DNA from: JANOGU01 sp964499865
Lineage (GTDB): Bacteria; Pseudomonadota; Alphaproteobacteria; Rhodobacterales; Rhodobacteraceae
Reading direction: 5' to 3'
NCBI GenBank assembly: GCA_964499865.1
Contig: CAZCPY010000044.1
Span: 1-23,677 of the forward strand
Length of the DNA: 23,677 nucleotides
Below are positions 8,484 through 15,648 of the stretch, piece after piece. The notes under the pieces were generated by a model. It saw nothing but the letters and a program-made list of their open reading frames with translations, ran no database searches and had not been told where the DNA came from. Both the position numbers and the translations under genes were made by a program. Each line of letters starts with the position of its first letter. The stretch's first letter is position 1.

Positions 8484-9530
8484 ATGGACCGCCTCACCAT
8501 GCCCCGCCCCGACGACTGGCACCTGCACCTGCGCGACGGGGCGATGCTGCGCGGCGTGCTGCCCGAAACCGTGCGGCACTTTGCCCGGGCCATCGTGATG
8601 CCGAACCTGGTGCCCCCGGTGGTGACCGCGGCCCAGGCGCTGGCCTACCGCGACCGCATCCTGTCGCTGCTGCCCGAGGGTTCGGGCTTCCGCCCGCTGA
8701 TGACGCTCTACCTGACCGAGACGACCGACCCCGGGGACGTGGCGCAGGCGGCGGCCGCGGGGCTGGTGACGGCGGTCAAGCTTTACCCGGCAGGCGCCAC
8801 CACCAATTCCCACGCCGGGGTCCGTGACCTGGAAAGGGTCCAGCCGGTGCTGGACCGCATGGCCGAAATCGGCCTGCCGCTCTGCGTCCACGGCGAGGTG
8901 ACGACGCCGGAGGTCGACATCTTCGACCGCGAGGCGGTGTTCCTGGAGACGGTGCTCGACCCCCTGCGCCGCCGCACGCCGGGCCTGCGGGTGGTGCTGG
9001 AACATGTGACGACCGCCGAAGGCCTGGCCTATGTGCGCGCCGGGAGCAGTTCGGGCGGCGACATCGGCGCCACGATCACCGCGCATCACCTGGTGATCAA
9101 CCGCAACCACATCCTCGCGGGCGGCATAAGGCCGCATTACTACTGCCTGCCGGTGGCCAAGCGCGAGGCGCACCGCCTGGCGCTGGTACAGGCGGCGACC
9201 TCCGGCCCGGGGCCGTTCTTCCTGGGCACCGACAGTGCCCCCCATGTGGATGCGCTGAAGGAACAGGCCTGCGGCTGCGCGGGCTGCTTCACCGCGACGA
9301 ACGCCCTGCCGCTCTTGGCCGAGGTGTTTGACCGCGCGGGCCGCCTGCCCGCGCTGGAGCATTTCGCCAGCCGCAACGGCCCCGCCTTCTACCGCCTGCC
9401 GGTGAACGCCGGGACCGTGACCCTTGCGAAGGGCAAACCCGCCGTCTGGCCCGACAGGATCCTGACCGAGGCGGGCCCGGTCACCGTCTTCGACCCCGGC
9501 TTTCCGGTGCGCTGGCATGTCGAAGCCTGA
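8484..9530 (+). CDS. pyrC: Dihydroorotase, class II (PyrC type)
   Basis: Zinc enzyme that cyclises carbamoyl-aspartate to dihydroorotate, the third step of pyrimidine synthesis. The 348-residue product matches the E. coli-type class throughout. Metal ligands are visible: His13 and His15 in DWHLHLRDG, the carbamylated Lys99 in VKLYPAGATTNS, His136 in CVHGE, His174 in LEHVTT, and catalytic Asp250 in LGTDSAPH. These lie within a few residues of the E. coli numbering. pyrE follows after about 107 bases, so the two pyrimidine genes are probably co-transcribed. An alternative start at the sixth codon would lose nothing conserved. Confidence 0.96.
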   Translation: MDRLTMPRPDDWHLHLRDGAMLRGVLPETVRHFARAIVMPNLVPPVVTAAQALAYRDRILSLLPEGSGFRPLMTLYLTETTDPGDVAQAAAAGLVTAVKLYPAGATTNSHAGVRDLERVQPVLDRMAEIGLPLCVHGEVTTPEVDIFDREAVFLETVLDPLRRRTPGLRVVLEHVTTAEGLAYVRAGSSSGGDIGATITAHHLVINRNHILAGGIRPHYYCLPVAKREAHRLALVQAATSGPGPFFLGTDSAPHVDALKEQACGCAGCFTATNALPLLAEVFDRAGRLPALEHFASRNGPAFYRLPVNAGTVTLAKGKPAVWPDRILTEAGPVTVFDPGFPVRWHVEA

Positions 9531-9570
9531 CCGCGGCGACCGGCCGCCCTGCGGGTGCCCGAGCCGCGCA

Positions 9571-9612
9571 CCCCCCCCTCCGCATCCCTCCCCCACGAGG
9601 GGGGAGGGGGCA
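9571..9612. repeat. Intergenic C-rich palindromic element, copy 2
   Basis: Arms CCCTCCCCC and GGGGGGAGGG flank ACGA, preceded by an eight-C run. It is the second copy of the element at 6580-6621, here between pyrC and pyrE. In the mRNA it would fold into a long G/C stem just before the pyrE start, so it could influence pyrE expression. Confidence 0.6.
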
Positions 9613-9637
9613 GCGTTCCCCGCCAGCGAGGCCTCCC

Positions 9638-10315
9638 ATGACGACCGCCCCAGATGCCGCCCCAGATGCCGCCCCAGATGCCGCCCGAAACGCCGCCCGC
9701 GCGCTGCTTGACATCCGGGCCGTGCATTTCAATGCGGCCCAGCCCTTCACGCTGGCCTCGGGCCTGCCGTCGCCCACCTACATCGACTGCCGCCGCATCA
9801 TCTCCTTCCCCGCCGCCCGCGGCCTGCTGATGGACGCGATGGCGGCGCAGGTCCGCGGGCTCGGCTTCACCAGCGTGGCGGGGGGCGAGACCGCGGGCAT
9901 CCCGTTTGCCGCGCTGGTCGCCGAACGCCTCGGCCTGCCGATGACCTATGTGCGCAAGAAGCCCAAGGGCTACGGCCGCAACGCCCGCATCGAGGGCGTG
10001 ATGGGCGAAGGCGACCGTGTCCTGCTGGTCGAGGATCTGGCCACCGACGGCGGGTCCAAGCTGTCCTTCGTCGACGCCATCCGCGACACCGGCGCCACCT
10101 GCGCGCACACCGCCGTGGTGTTCTTCTACGACATCTTCCCCGGCGCCGAGGACCGCCTGTCCGAGGCCGGGATCACCCTGCACCGGCTTTGCACCTGGTG
10201 GGACGTGCTGGCCGAGGCGCGCGCGGGGGCTGACTTCGACGCCGCCACCCTGGCCGAGGTCGAGGCCTTCCTGCACGCCCCCCGCGCCTGGCAGGAGGCG
10301 CGCAAGACGCCCTGA
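9638..10315 (+). CDS. pyrE: Orotate phosphoribosyltransferase
   Basis: Joins orotate to PRPP to give orotidine-5'-phosphate, the fifth step of pyrimidine synthesis. The 225-residue product shows FTLASGLPSPTYIDCR near the N-terminus, the flexible loop KKPKGYGRNARIEG (108-120), and the PRPP-binding motif VLLVEDLATDGGSK (128-141), where family members have the acidic pair and TGGS. The first codons carry a perfect 12-base tandem repeat in three copies, giving APDA three times; the real domain begins near residue 20. No later start is compelling, because the next in-frame methionine lies inside the domain. pyrC lies upstream and dnaB downstream. Confidence 0.95.
   Translation: MTTAPDAAPDAAPDAARNAARALLDIRAVHFNAAQPFTLASGLPSPTYIDCRRIISFPAARGLLMDAMAAQVRGLGFTSVAGGETAGIPFAALVAERLGLPMTYVRKKPKGYGRNARIEGVMGEGDRVLLVEDLATDGGSKLSFVDAIRDTGATCAHTAVVFFYDIFPGAEDRLSEAGITLHRLCTWWDVLAEARAGADFDAATLAEVEAFLHAPRAWQEARKTP
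9647..9682 (+). repeat. 12-bp tandem repeat (three copies) in the pyrE N-terminus
   Basis: The unit GCCCCAGATGCC occurs three times head to tail and encodes Ala-Pro-Asp-Ala each time. It keeps frame, so copy-number change would alter only the length of a disordered N-terminal extension. Confidence 0.85.
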
Positions 10316-10444
10316 GCCGGCATGCCGCCGCAGCCCTTGCGACCGGGCACGCGAATCGCTTCCGCTTGTGGCCTTGCACCTGGTGGCCGCAGGATGTTGT
10401 GGCGCCCGCGCCGCATTTGTCCTAGGCTCCGGCTTCTCCCGGGC

Positions 10445-10453
10445 TTGTCCACA
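10445..10453 (+). promoter_or_regulatory. DnaA-box-like site upstream of dnaB
   Basis: TTGTCCACA differs by one base from the DnaA-box consensus TTATCCACA and lies 81 bases before the dnaB start. A second TTGTCC begins at 10457 and another at 10417. DnaA control of dnaB would make sense, but a nine-base match in a G+C-rich gap is weak evidence. Confidence 0.3.
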
Positions 10454-10533
10454 GACTTGTCCGGGGCTTGATCGGCCCGGTTCCCCGGCGCATCAGGGGG
10501 GGGCGTGGCCGGGAAGCGGGCAGGGGGTGCAAG

Positions 10534-12021
10534 ATGACCGAACTGGCGATCCTGCAGGCGGTGCCCGCCGCCGCGCAACCCGGCGAAGAGGCCCTGCCGC
10601 ACAACATCGAGGCCGAGCAGCAATTGCTGGGCGCGATCCTGACCAACAACGACGTGTTCGACCGCATCTCCTCGCTGGTGAAGGGTGCGCATTTCTTCGA
10701 GCCCACGCACCAGCGCATCTTCGACATCGCCGCCGCCCGCATCCAGAAGAACGCGCTGGCCTCGCCGGTCACGCTCAAGGCCTTCATGGAGGATGATCCG
10801 GGCCTCAGGGACCTGGGCGGCACGGCCTATCTCGCGCGGCTGGCGGGCGCCGCGATCTCGGCCTATGCGGCGCGCGACTATGCGCAGATGATCTACGATC
10901 TGGCCGCGCGGCGCGACCTGATCGCGCTCGGCCGCGACATCGCCGCGCAGGCGGCGCGGGTGGACGTGGCCTCCGAACCCCGCGACCAGATCGTGGAGGC
11001 CGAACAGCGGCTCTACCAGCTGGGCGAGCAGGGACATGCGGAGCGCGGCTTCCAGTCGTTCCTGAAGGCCGTGACCGATGCCGTCAACGTCGCCAATGCC
11101 GCCTACCAGCGCGACGGGGGCCTTGCGGGCCTGTCCACCGGCCTGGCCGACCTCGACCGCAAGCTGGGCGGGCTGCACCCGTCCGACCTGCTGATCCTCG
11201 CCGGCCGGCCGTCGATGGGCAAGACCTCGCTGGCCACCAACATCGCCTTCAACATCGCCAGGGCGCACCGCCGCGGTCGCCGCGCCGACGGCACCGAGGG
11301 CACCATCGACGGCGGCGTCGTGGGCTTCTTCTCGCTCGAGATGAGCGCCGAGCAACTGGCCGCCCGCGTGCTGTCCGAAGCCTCCGAGGTGCCGTCCGAA
11401 CAGATCCGCCGCGGCGACATGACCGAGGCCGAATTCCGCCGCTTCGTCGAGGCCGCCAAGGCGCTGGAATCCTGCCCGCTGTTCATCGACGACACCCCAG
11501 CGCTGCCGATTGCCCAGCTTGCCGCCCGCGCCCGGCGGCTGAAGCGCACGCAGGGGCTGGACGTGCTGTTCGTGGATTACCTGCAACTGCTGCGCGGGTC
11601 TTCCCGCACCGGCGACAACCGCGTGCAGGAGGTGTCGGAGATCACGCAAGGTTTGAAAGCCATCGCCAAGGAGCTCAACATCCCCGTCGTGGCCCTGAGC
11701 CAGCTTTCCCGCCAGGTCGAGAACCGCGAGGACAAGCGGCCGCAGCTGTCGGACCTGCGGGAGTCAGGCTCGATCGAGCAGGACGCCGACGTGGTGATGT
11801 TCGTCTTCCGCGAGGAATACTACCGCGAGCGGGAAAAGCCCGGCGACCACGACCTCGAGGCGATGGCGAAATGGCAGGCGGTGATGGAACAGGTCCACGG
11901 CAAGGCCGAGGTCATCATCGGCAAGCAGAGGCACGGGCCCATCGGGTCGGTGGAGCTTGCGTTCGAAGGGCGGTTCACCCGGTTCTCGAACCTGGCGCGG
12001 GCGTGGCAGGGGGAAAGGTGA
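10534..12021 (+). CDS. dnaB: Replicative DNA helicase DnaB
   Basis: Hexameric 5'-3' helicase that unwinds DNA at the replication fork and recruits primase. The 495-residue product has the DnaB N-terminal domain (about 22-125, starting PHNIEAEQQLLGAIL), a linker, and the RecA-like motor with Walker A GRPSMGKT (224-231), Walker B LFVDYLQLL, and DLRESGSIEQDADVV near the C-terminus. The chosen ATG is preceded by a purine-rich GGGGGTGCAAG; an in-frame ATG 66 bases upstream would add an Arg/Gly-rich stretch unlike the family. The gene is intact. It marks the left border of the degraded block, with a direct repeat beginning about 37 bases after its stop. Confidence 0.96.
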   Translation: MTELAILQAVPAAAQPGEEALPHNIEAEQQLLGAILTNNDVFDRISSLVKGAHFFEPTHQRIFDIAAARIQKNALASPVTLKAFMEDDPGLRDLGGTAYLARLAGAAISAYAARDYAQMIYDLAARRDLIALGRDIAAQAARVDVASEPRDQIVEAEQRLYQLGEQGHAERGFQSFLKAVTDAVNVANAAYQRDGGLAGLSTGLADLDRKLGGLHPSDLLILAGRPSMGKTSLATNIAFNIARAHRRGRRADGTEGTIDGGVVGFFSLEMSAEQLAARVLSEASEVPSEQIRRGDMTEAEFRRFVEAAKALESCPLFIDDTPALPIAQLAARARRLKRTQGLDVLFVDYLQLLRGSSRTGDNRVQEVSEITQGLKAIAKELNIPVVALSQLSRQVENREDKRPQLSDLRESGSIEQDADVVMFVFREEYYREREKPGDHDLEAMAKWQAVMEQVHGKAEVIIGKQRHGPIGSVELAFEGRFTRFSNLARAWQGER

Positions 12022-12057
12022 GGGGGGCGGGGATTTGAGGATGCGGGGATGCAATCC

Positions 12058-12228
12058 GGGTCCCTGACCCGCGCTGCCGCAAGCCAAGCCGGCCTCGGCT
12101 CCGCCGGGATGGTCGGCAACGCGAAACGAAACCGCACGAACCCCGGCATGCCGTCGCCCGGCGGCTTCGACGCCGGCCGGCGCAAACGGCATCCGGCGGG
12201 CGTCCGGGAAACCCGGGGCGCCTCATGC
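12058..12228. repeat. Diverged direct repeat, copy A (left border of degraded block)
   Basis: This segment aligns without gaps to 18871-19041 in the same orientation. By hand count about 103 of 151 positions match between 12078-12228 and 18891-19041, with exact blocks such as ATGCCGTCGCC and GGCGTCCGGGAAAC. Near its right end (12199-12222) it can fold into a hairpin around CCGGGAAACCCGG. It carries no recognised gene. It may be a dispersed repeat family of this genome or a relic of a mobile element. Confidence 0.6.
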
Positions 12229-12405
12229 CCGCCGATCCGCGCCCGCGGTGGCGTCGGGCGTTCGACGGCTTTGCCGGTTCGGCTTGATCGGTTCGCATGC
12301 CGGACATGGCCGGCACGGTGACCTGACGGACATCGGGCGCGTTCCGTCATCGCCGCGGCCTGCCGCCGGTTTCGGTCCACGGGGCCTTGATCGCGAACCG
12401 CCCCC
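12229..12405. other. Non-coding stretch after repeat A
   Basis: No gene is recognised between repeat A and the end of the MOSC pseudogene. A six-pair inverted repeat (TGCCGG...CCGGCA) at about 12299-12316 could be a terminator for the leftward MOSC gene. Nothing else stands out. Confidence 0.4.
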
Positions 12406-12965
12406 TCAGCGCGGCGAAATCCGGTCGTCCAGTGTCACCACGCCGTTCCGTTCCACCGGACAGAAGAGGCCGCGCGGGCGAAGGCAGGCGTGGGCCGGGC
12501 CGCGCACCCAGTCGTAGGCGGCGCGGCCCATCCGCACCTTCCACCTGGCGCAGCCGTCGTTCGGTTCTGCACTGACGCGCAGCCCCGCGGTTCCGGCCCG
12601 CAGCAGGGTGCCGGTGGGCAGGCTGGCGTGGCTCTGGTCGAGGTCGGCCACGATGTTGTCGCCGGGGTGCAGCCCGGGGTCGCGCGACGGCCAGACGAGG
12701 TCGAGCACGCGCCAGGGCAGCAGGCTGACCCGGGTCTGCGGGTCGGGGCTGCCGTCGGGCAGGGTCAGCCAGGGGCCGGCTCGCAGTCGCCTGCCACGCC
12801 GGCGGCGCGGGTCAGGGTCAGGCGGTCGGGGAAGACGCGCCGGTTGTGGCCGGGGCGGGCGCCAAGCAGGCGCACGGGTCCGTCCCGCCGGGGGGCGGCC
12901 AGCACATGCGGCAGGGCAGCGGCCAGGGCGGCTGCGTCCGGCAGGGTTGCCGTGTCGCGGGTCAT
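12406..12965 (-). pseudogene. MOSC-domain protein, frameshifted
   Basis: Two reading frames together spell one small MOSC-domain protein. The first, from ATG at 12965, gives RRDGPVRLLGARPGHNRR and ends the early motif as GVAGDC, then hits a stop near 12765. Shifting frame by one base at about 12785-12793 continues as WLTLPDGSPDPQ, VLDLVWPSRDPGLHPGDNIV, LPTGTLL, and NDGCARWKVRMG with the conserved MOSC cysteine, ending at 12406. MOSC domains of YiiM/MOCO-sulfurase type carry sulfur for metal-sulfur cluster work; many free-standing members are uncharacterised. One missing base at a G/C-rich spot explains the break. It is either a real inactivation or a base-calling error. Confidence 0.75.
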
Positions 12966-13265
12966 CGGGTGGCCCCGGGGTTCGGGCCCGGCGCGATCCC
13001 GGCCCGGCGCGGCTGGCGGGCGTCGCAGCCGGAGCCGGAGCCGGAGCCGGGGACGGCGGCCCTGGTCCCGGGCGACGGCCGCTGCCGCGCCGGCGCCCGC
13101 GCGACCGGCAGGGGGATGCGGCCGGGGGTCATTCCGCGGCCGTCCGACAGTCGGCGGGCAATTCGGCGCCCACGTCGATCTTCTCGTGCCGCATCGGCAG
13201 GTCGATGTCGACGGCCCGGTCCAGTTCCTGCGCATGGCGGTGGCCATCGTCGCGCCCGACAGGCC
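12966..13265. other. Scrambled stretch between MOSC and the PotC remnant
   Basis: No intact gene is seen. Read leftwards, about 13132-13265 has an open frame ending in LPMRHEKIDVGAELPADC, which looks protein-like and may be the tail of a deleted gene, but I do not recognise its family. A GCCGGA hexamer array lies at 13028-13050. The PotC similarity stops abruptly at the right edge, so a deletion joint probably lies near 13265. Confidence 0.4.
13028..13050. repeat. GCCGGA hexanucleotide array
   Basis: Nearly four head-to-tail copies of GCCGGA (three complete plus five bases) lie in non-coding DNA between the MOSC pseudogene and the PotC remnant. It is a simple-sequence tract prone to slippage. 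Confidence 0.8.
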
Positions 13266-13427
13266 GAACCTGGAGGTGAAGCCCTCGAGCGGGAACTTCA
13301 CGTAGACGCCCGCGTTGAAGCAAAACAGCGGGATGAACAGGATCGGCAGCTCCAGCACGACGGCCAACAGACCCGCATACGGCGCCGGCGGCCGGTTGGG
13401 GCGGTGAAGGCCTGCACAGCGCGCCAT
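13266..13427 (-). pseudogene. PotC-like ABC permease, 5' fragment only
   Basis: The 54 recognisable codons cover the N-terminus and first membrane helix of a spermidine/putrescine-type second permease: YAGLLAVVLELPILFIPLFCFN, then VYVKFPLEGFTSRF, where relatives have FPLQGFTxRW. Similarity then stops and the expected further 210 or so residues, including the EAA loop, are absent. It overlaps the 3' end of the PotB frame out of register, an arrangement common for these permease pairs. The rest was probably deleted. Without it the transporter cannot form the usual PotB/PotC pair. Confidence 0.7.
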
Positions 13428-14323
13428 GCCCCCTGCCTCTGCAGAAGGCGGTTGAGCAGCAGGCAGGCCAGCCCCGCCAAGGCGATGGTGGCGATCATCA
13501 CCACCGAAAGCGCCGCCCCCGCAGGCCAGTTGTTCATCGGCCCGAACATCGCCTGGATCAGGTTGCCGACCATCATCCCGACGGGCCCCCCCAACATCGC
13601 CGGCGTGATGCATTCGCCCGCGGTCGGCACCAACATCCACACGAAGGCCGCCACCACGCCGTGCAGCGACAGGGGGAAGGTGATCCGCCGGAACCGCCGC
13701 ACCGGGCCGTCGCCCGGATCGGCCGCGGCCTCCAGCAGCGACTTGTCGATCTTTTTCATGCAGACACAGATCGGCAGGATCGCGAAGGCCGCCCAGGAAA
13801 GCGCCAGCACCACCGTCACCGCCGTCCGGCTGTACACAAGCGCCGCGATGGGCTCGTCGACAATGCCCAGACCCGGAAGGCCCGTGTTCGGCACGCCTTC
13901 ATAGCCCAGCACCACCTTCCAGGCGAAGACGCGCAGCAGGTAGCTGGTCCAGAACGGCAGCGTCGGCACGATCGGCCACAGCGCCTTGTGGCGTCCGCCG
14001 TGGAAGGCCACGAGATACGCCATCGGATAGCACAGCGCGACCGTCACCAGCGTGGCCGTGGCCGCCCCCGTCAGGGACCGCCCGATCAGCGTCGCGAACA
14101 TCGGGTTTTCCGCCATCGCGACGTCGTTGCCGAAGCCCGGGGTGGTGTGGATGTCGTCGCCCGACAGGGACCGGCTGCTCATCGCAAGCGTCATGCCGAG
14201 GGGGAACAGGATCGCGACCGACATCAGCGCCAGCGCGGGCGCCAGCAGAAGCCAGCCCTCGTTCCGGTGCAGGAACCGCGCGAGCGCCCCCGGGCGCGAC
14301 GTGCTCTGTGCCATCCGTGCCAA
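13298..14323 (-). CDS. PotB-like polyamine-type ABC transporter permease
   Basis: Inner-membrane permease of the spermidine/putrescine (PotB/PotH) group. The open frame of 341 residues has about six hydrophobic segments, beginning LLLAPALALMSVAILFPLGM. YPMAYLVA, LPFWTSYLLRVFAW and LEAAADPGDGPVRRFRRITFP (the EAA loop contacting the ATPase) follow in the family order. Family similarity ends near LLNRLLQRQG, about 45 residues before the stop at 13298; the tail is Arg/Cys/Ser-rich and covers the start of the PotC frame, so the original stop may have been lost. It lies 10 bases after the binding-protein pseudogene, and no ATPase gene is in the window. It is probably non-functional because its partners are broken. 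Confidence 0.72.
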   Translation of the reverse strand: MARMAQSTSRPGALARFLHRNEGWLLLAPALALMSVAILFPLGMTLAMSSRSLSGDDIHTTPGFGNDVAMAENPMFATLIGRSLTGAATATLVTVALCYPMAYLVAFHGGRHKALWPIVPTLPFWTSYLLRVFAWKVVLGYEGVPNTGLPGLGIVDEPIAALVYSRTAVTVVLALSWAAFAILPICVCMKKIDKSLLEAAADPGDGPVRRFRRITFPLSLHGVVAAFVWMLVPTAGECITPAMLGGPVGMMVGNLIQAMFGPMNNWPAGAALSVVMIATIALAGLACLLLNRLLQRQGAWRAVQAFTAPTGRRRRMRVCWPSCWSCRSCSSRCFASTRAST

Positions 14324-14333
14324 GGGTCTGCCC

Positions 14334-15464
14334 CTAGAGGCCCAGCTTGATCTGTTCCCAGGTCGAGGTCATCCTCCGGTCCCATGCGGCGGTTTGCGGG
14401 ATGCCGAAATGCCCGGCCTGCCGGATGTCCATCGGATTGCGCGACAGGCCCAGGTTCGCCAAATCCGCGTCGGTGAACGCGTCATGGGATCTGCGGTTCG
14501 GCCCGCCGTAGCCCGACCCGCGGATCAGCGCGGTGGACGCCGCCTGGCTGATCGGGGAATCGAGGATGTCATCGGCGCTGTCGGGGTTGGGCGCGTCCTT
14601 GTGCAGCATCTGCCCGCAGACCCAGGTCAGCGCGCCCTCGTTCGGCTTGGCGAACTTGACCGGCACGCCCTGCGCGTTGAGCGTCACGACCGATCTGTTC
14701 CAGGCCATGATCGCCACGATCTCGACCGCCGCCAGTGCGGTGTCGCTCGATGTCGTGTCGTGGGTGTACATGCGGATCAGCGGGCGCCGTTCGCGCAGCA
14801 CCGCCGGGATCTTCTCGAAGGCCTCGTCGGTGTGGCTCCGGTCGAAGGGCACGCCGGCCTTGATCGCCGCGCATCACCAGGCATCGCCGCCGCCCGCCTG
14901 CATGCCGAGGCGCCCGCCGTACCGGGGGTTTCACGGCATGTCCCAGCTTTCTTTCGCGCCTTCCGGGTCACGAAGGCCGGTGCGGTAGGCGACCGAGGTC
15001 TGGCCCCATTCCCGGGGCATCATCCAGACCTTTTCGCCGGTGCGGTTGTCGTCCACATCCCACGGTTCCGGCAGCACGTCGGGCCTGTTCGACAGCCGCG
15101 CGGGGTCGATCGGCCGGAACAGCCCGGTGTCCGCCCGGCGCGGCACGTCCGACAGGCAGGGCATCACCACATCGGCCACGAAACCCGACTTGAGCCTGGT
15201 CAGCGCCTCTTCGGCAGAGCCGTAGGTGGCAAATCTGGGCAGCTCGCCCCGCTTGGCGACATGCCGGTCGAAGTCGTCGGGCACATCGAACCCGCCCCAG
15301 GTGAACCAGGTCGCGTGATCCTCGGGCGCCGCCGGCAGGCGGCGCGGTATCAGCGGCACCATCACCGCAACGATGCCGACCGAGGCGAGCGACCGGATGA
15401 CGGCCCGGCGGCGGCGCCTGCCCTTGCGCAAGGCGCCAAGCTGGTCGTGGATGTCCATCCGCAT
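14334..15464 (-). pseudogene. Polyamine-type periplasmic binding protein with two in-frame stops
   Basis: A single frame of 376 codons encodes a PotD/PotF-type solute-binding protein, interrupted only by TGA at 14931-14933 and TGA at 14874-14876. The N-terminal part has an Arg-rich n-region with a hydrophobic export signal, then TWFTWGGFDVPDDF, VWMMPREWGQTSVAYRT and ESWDM. Between the stops is YGGRLGMQAGGGDAW, and after them come IKAGVPFDR, NEGALTWVCGQMLHKDAPNP and WEQIKLGL. From memory of the family, both stops fall on Trp positions (WNP and DAWW), so each is one TGG-to-TGA change. No frameshift was found. The gene would have headed an operon with the PotB and PotC permeases. Confidence 0.82.
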
Positions 15465-15648
15465 TGCGCCCCTGAAGGTGGCCTTCCCGGTGGCCGGGGG
15501 GCGGTTTCGTGGCTGGCCGCGCGGGTGGCGATCCGCCTGACTTCATTCAACGAGCATTCAAGCAATTCGTCGACGGGTTGGCCCGAATCAAGCTCTTCTT
15601 GCACCCGCGACCGAAAATCGCCCGGCCGGAAGGACCGCCAGGCTCCCG
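15465..15648. promoter_or_regulatory. Divergent promoter region of the polyamine-type cluster
   Basis: This 184-base gap separates the leftward binding-protein gene from the rightward cupin gene, so it should hold both promoters. It is visibly richer in A+T than its surroundings, for example around 15540-15610. The candidate operator at 15546-15561 lies inside it. No clear -35/-10 pair was fixed. Confidence 0.4.
15546..15561. promoter_or_regulatory. Candidate operator in the divergent gap
   Basis: TTCAACGAGCATTCAA (reverse TTGAATGCTCGTTGAA) is a 16-base near-palindromic site. It shares 10 of 16 positions in one orientation with the perfect palindrome at 18576-18591 upstream of the oxidoreductase remnant. 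The half-sites TGAA and GTT resemble those bound by TetR-type repressors. Speculative. Confidence 0.3.

Noticed and set aside
12030..12320. Short open frames across repeat A as a real small gene
   Set aside because: The repeat is similarly conserved in translation on both strands, with no clear ribosome-binding site or codon pattern, so coding is not supported.
13028..13050. A CRISPR array or phase-variable coding repeat at the GCCGGA tract
   Set aside because: The unit is six bases without spacers and lies in DNA without an intact gene, so it is simple-sequence repeat only.
12765..13640. A single 291-codon gene on the minus strand
   Set aside because: The frame strings together antisense PotB sequence, the real PotC start, low-complexity DNA and the MOSC N-terminus. 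It is not one protein.
14874..14933. TGA read as tryptophan or selenocysteine in the binding-protein gene
   Set aside because: Many intact genes here end in TGA (glmS, glmU, gph, aphA and others), so TGA is a normal stop. No SECIS-like reason exists in a transport protein, and its neighbours are also broken.
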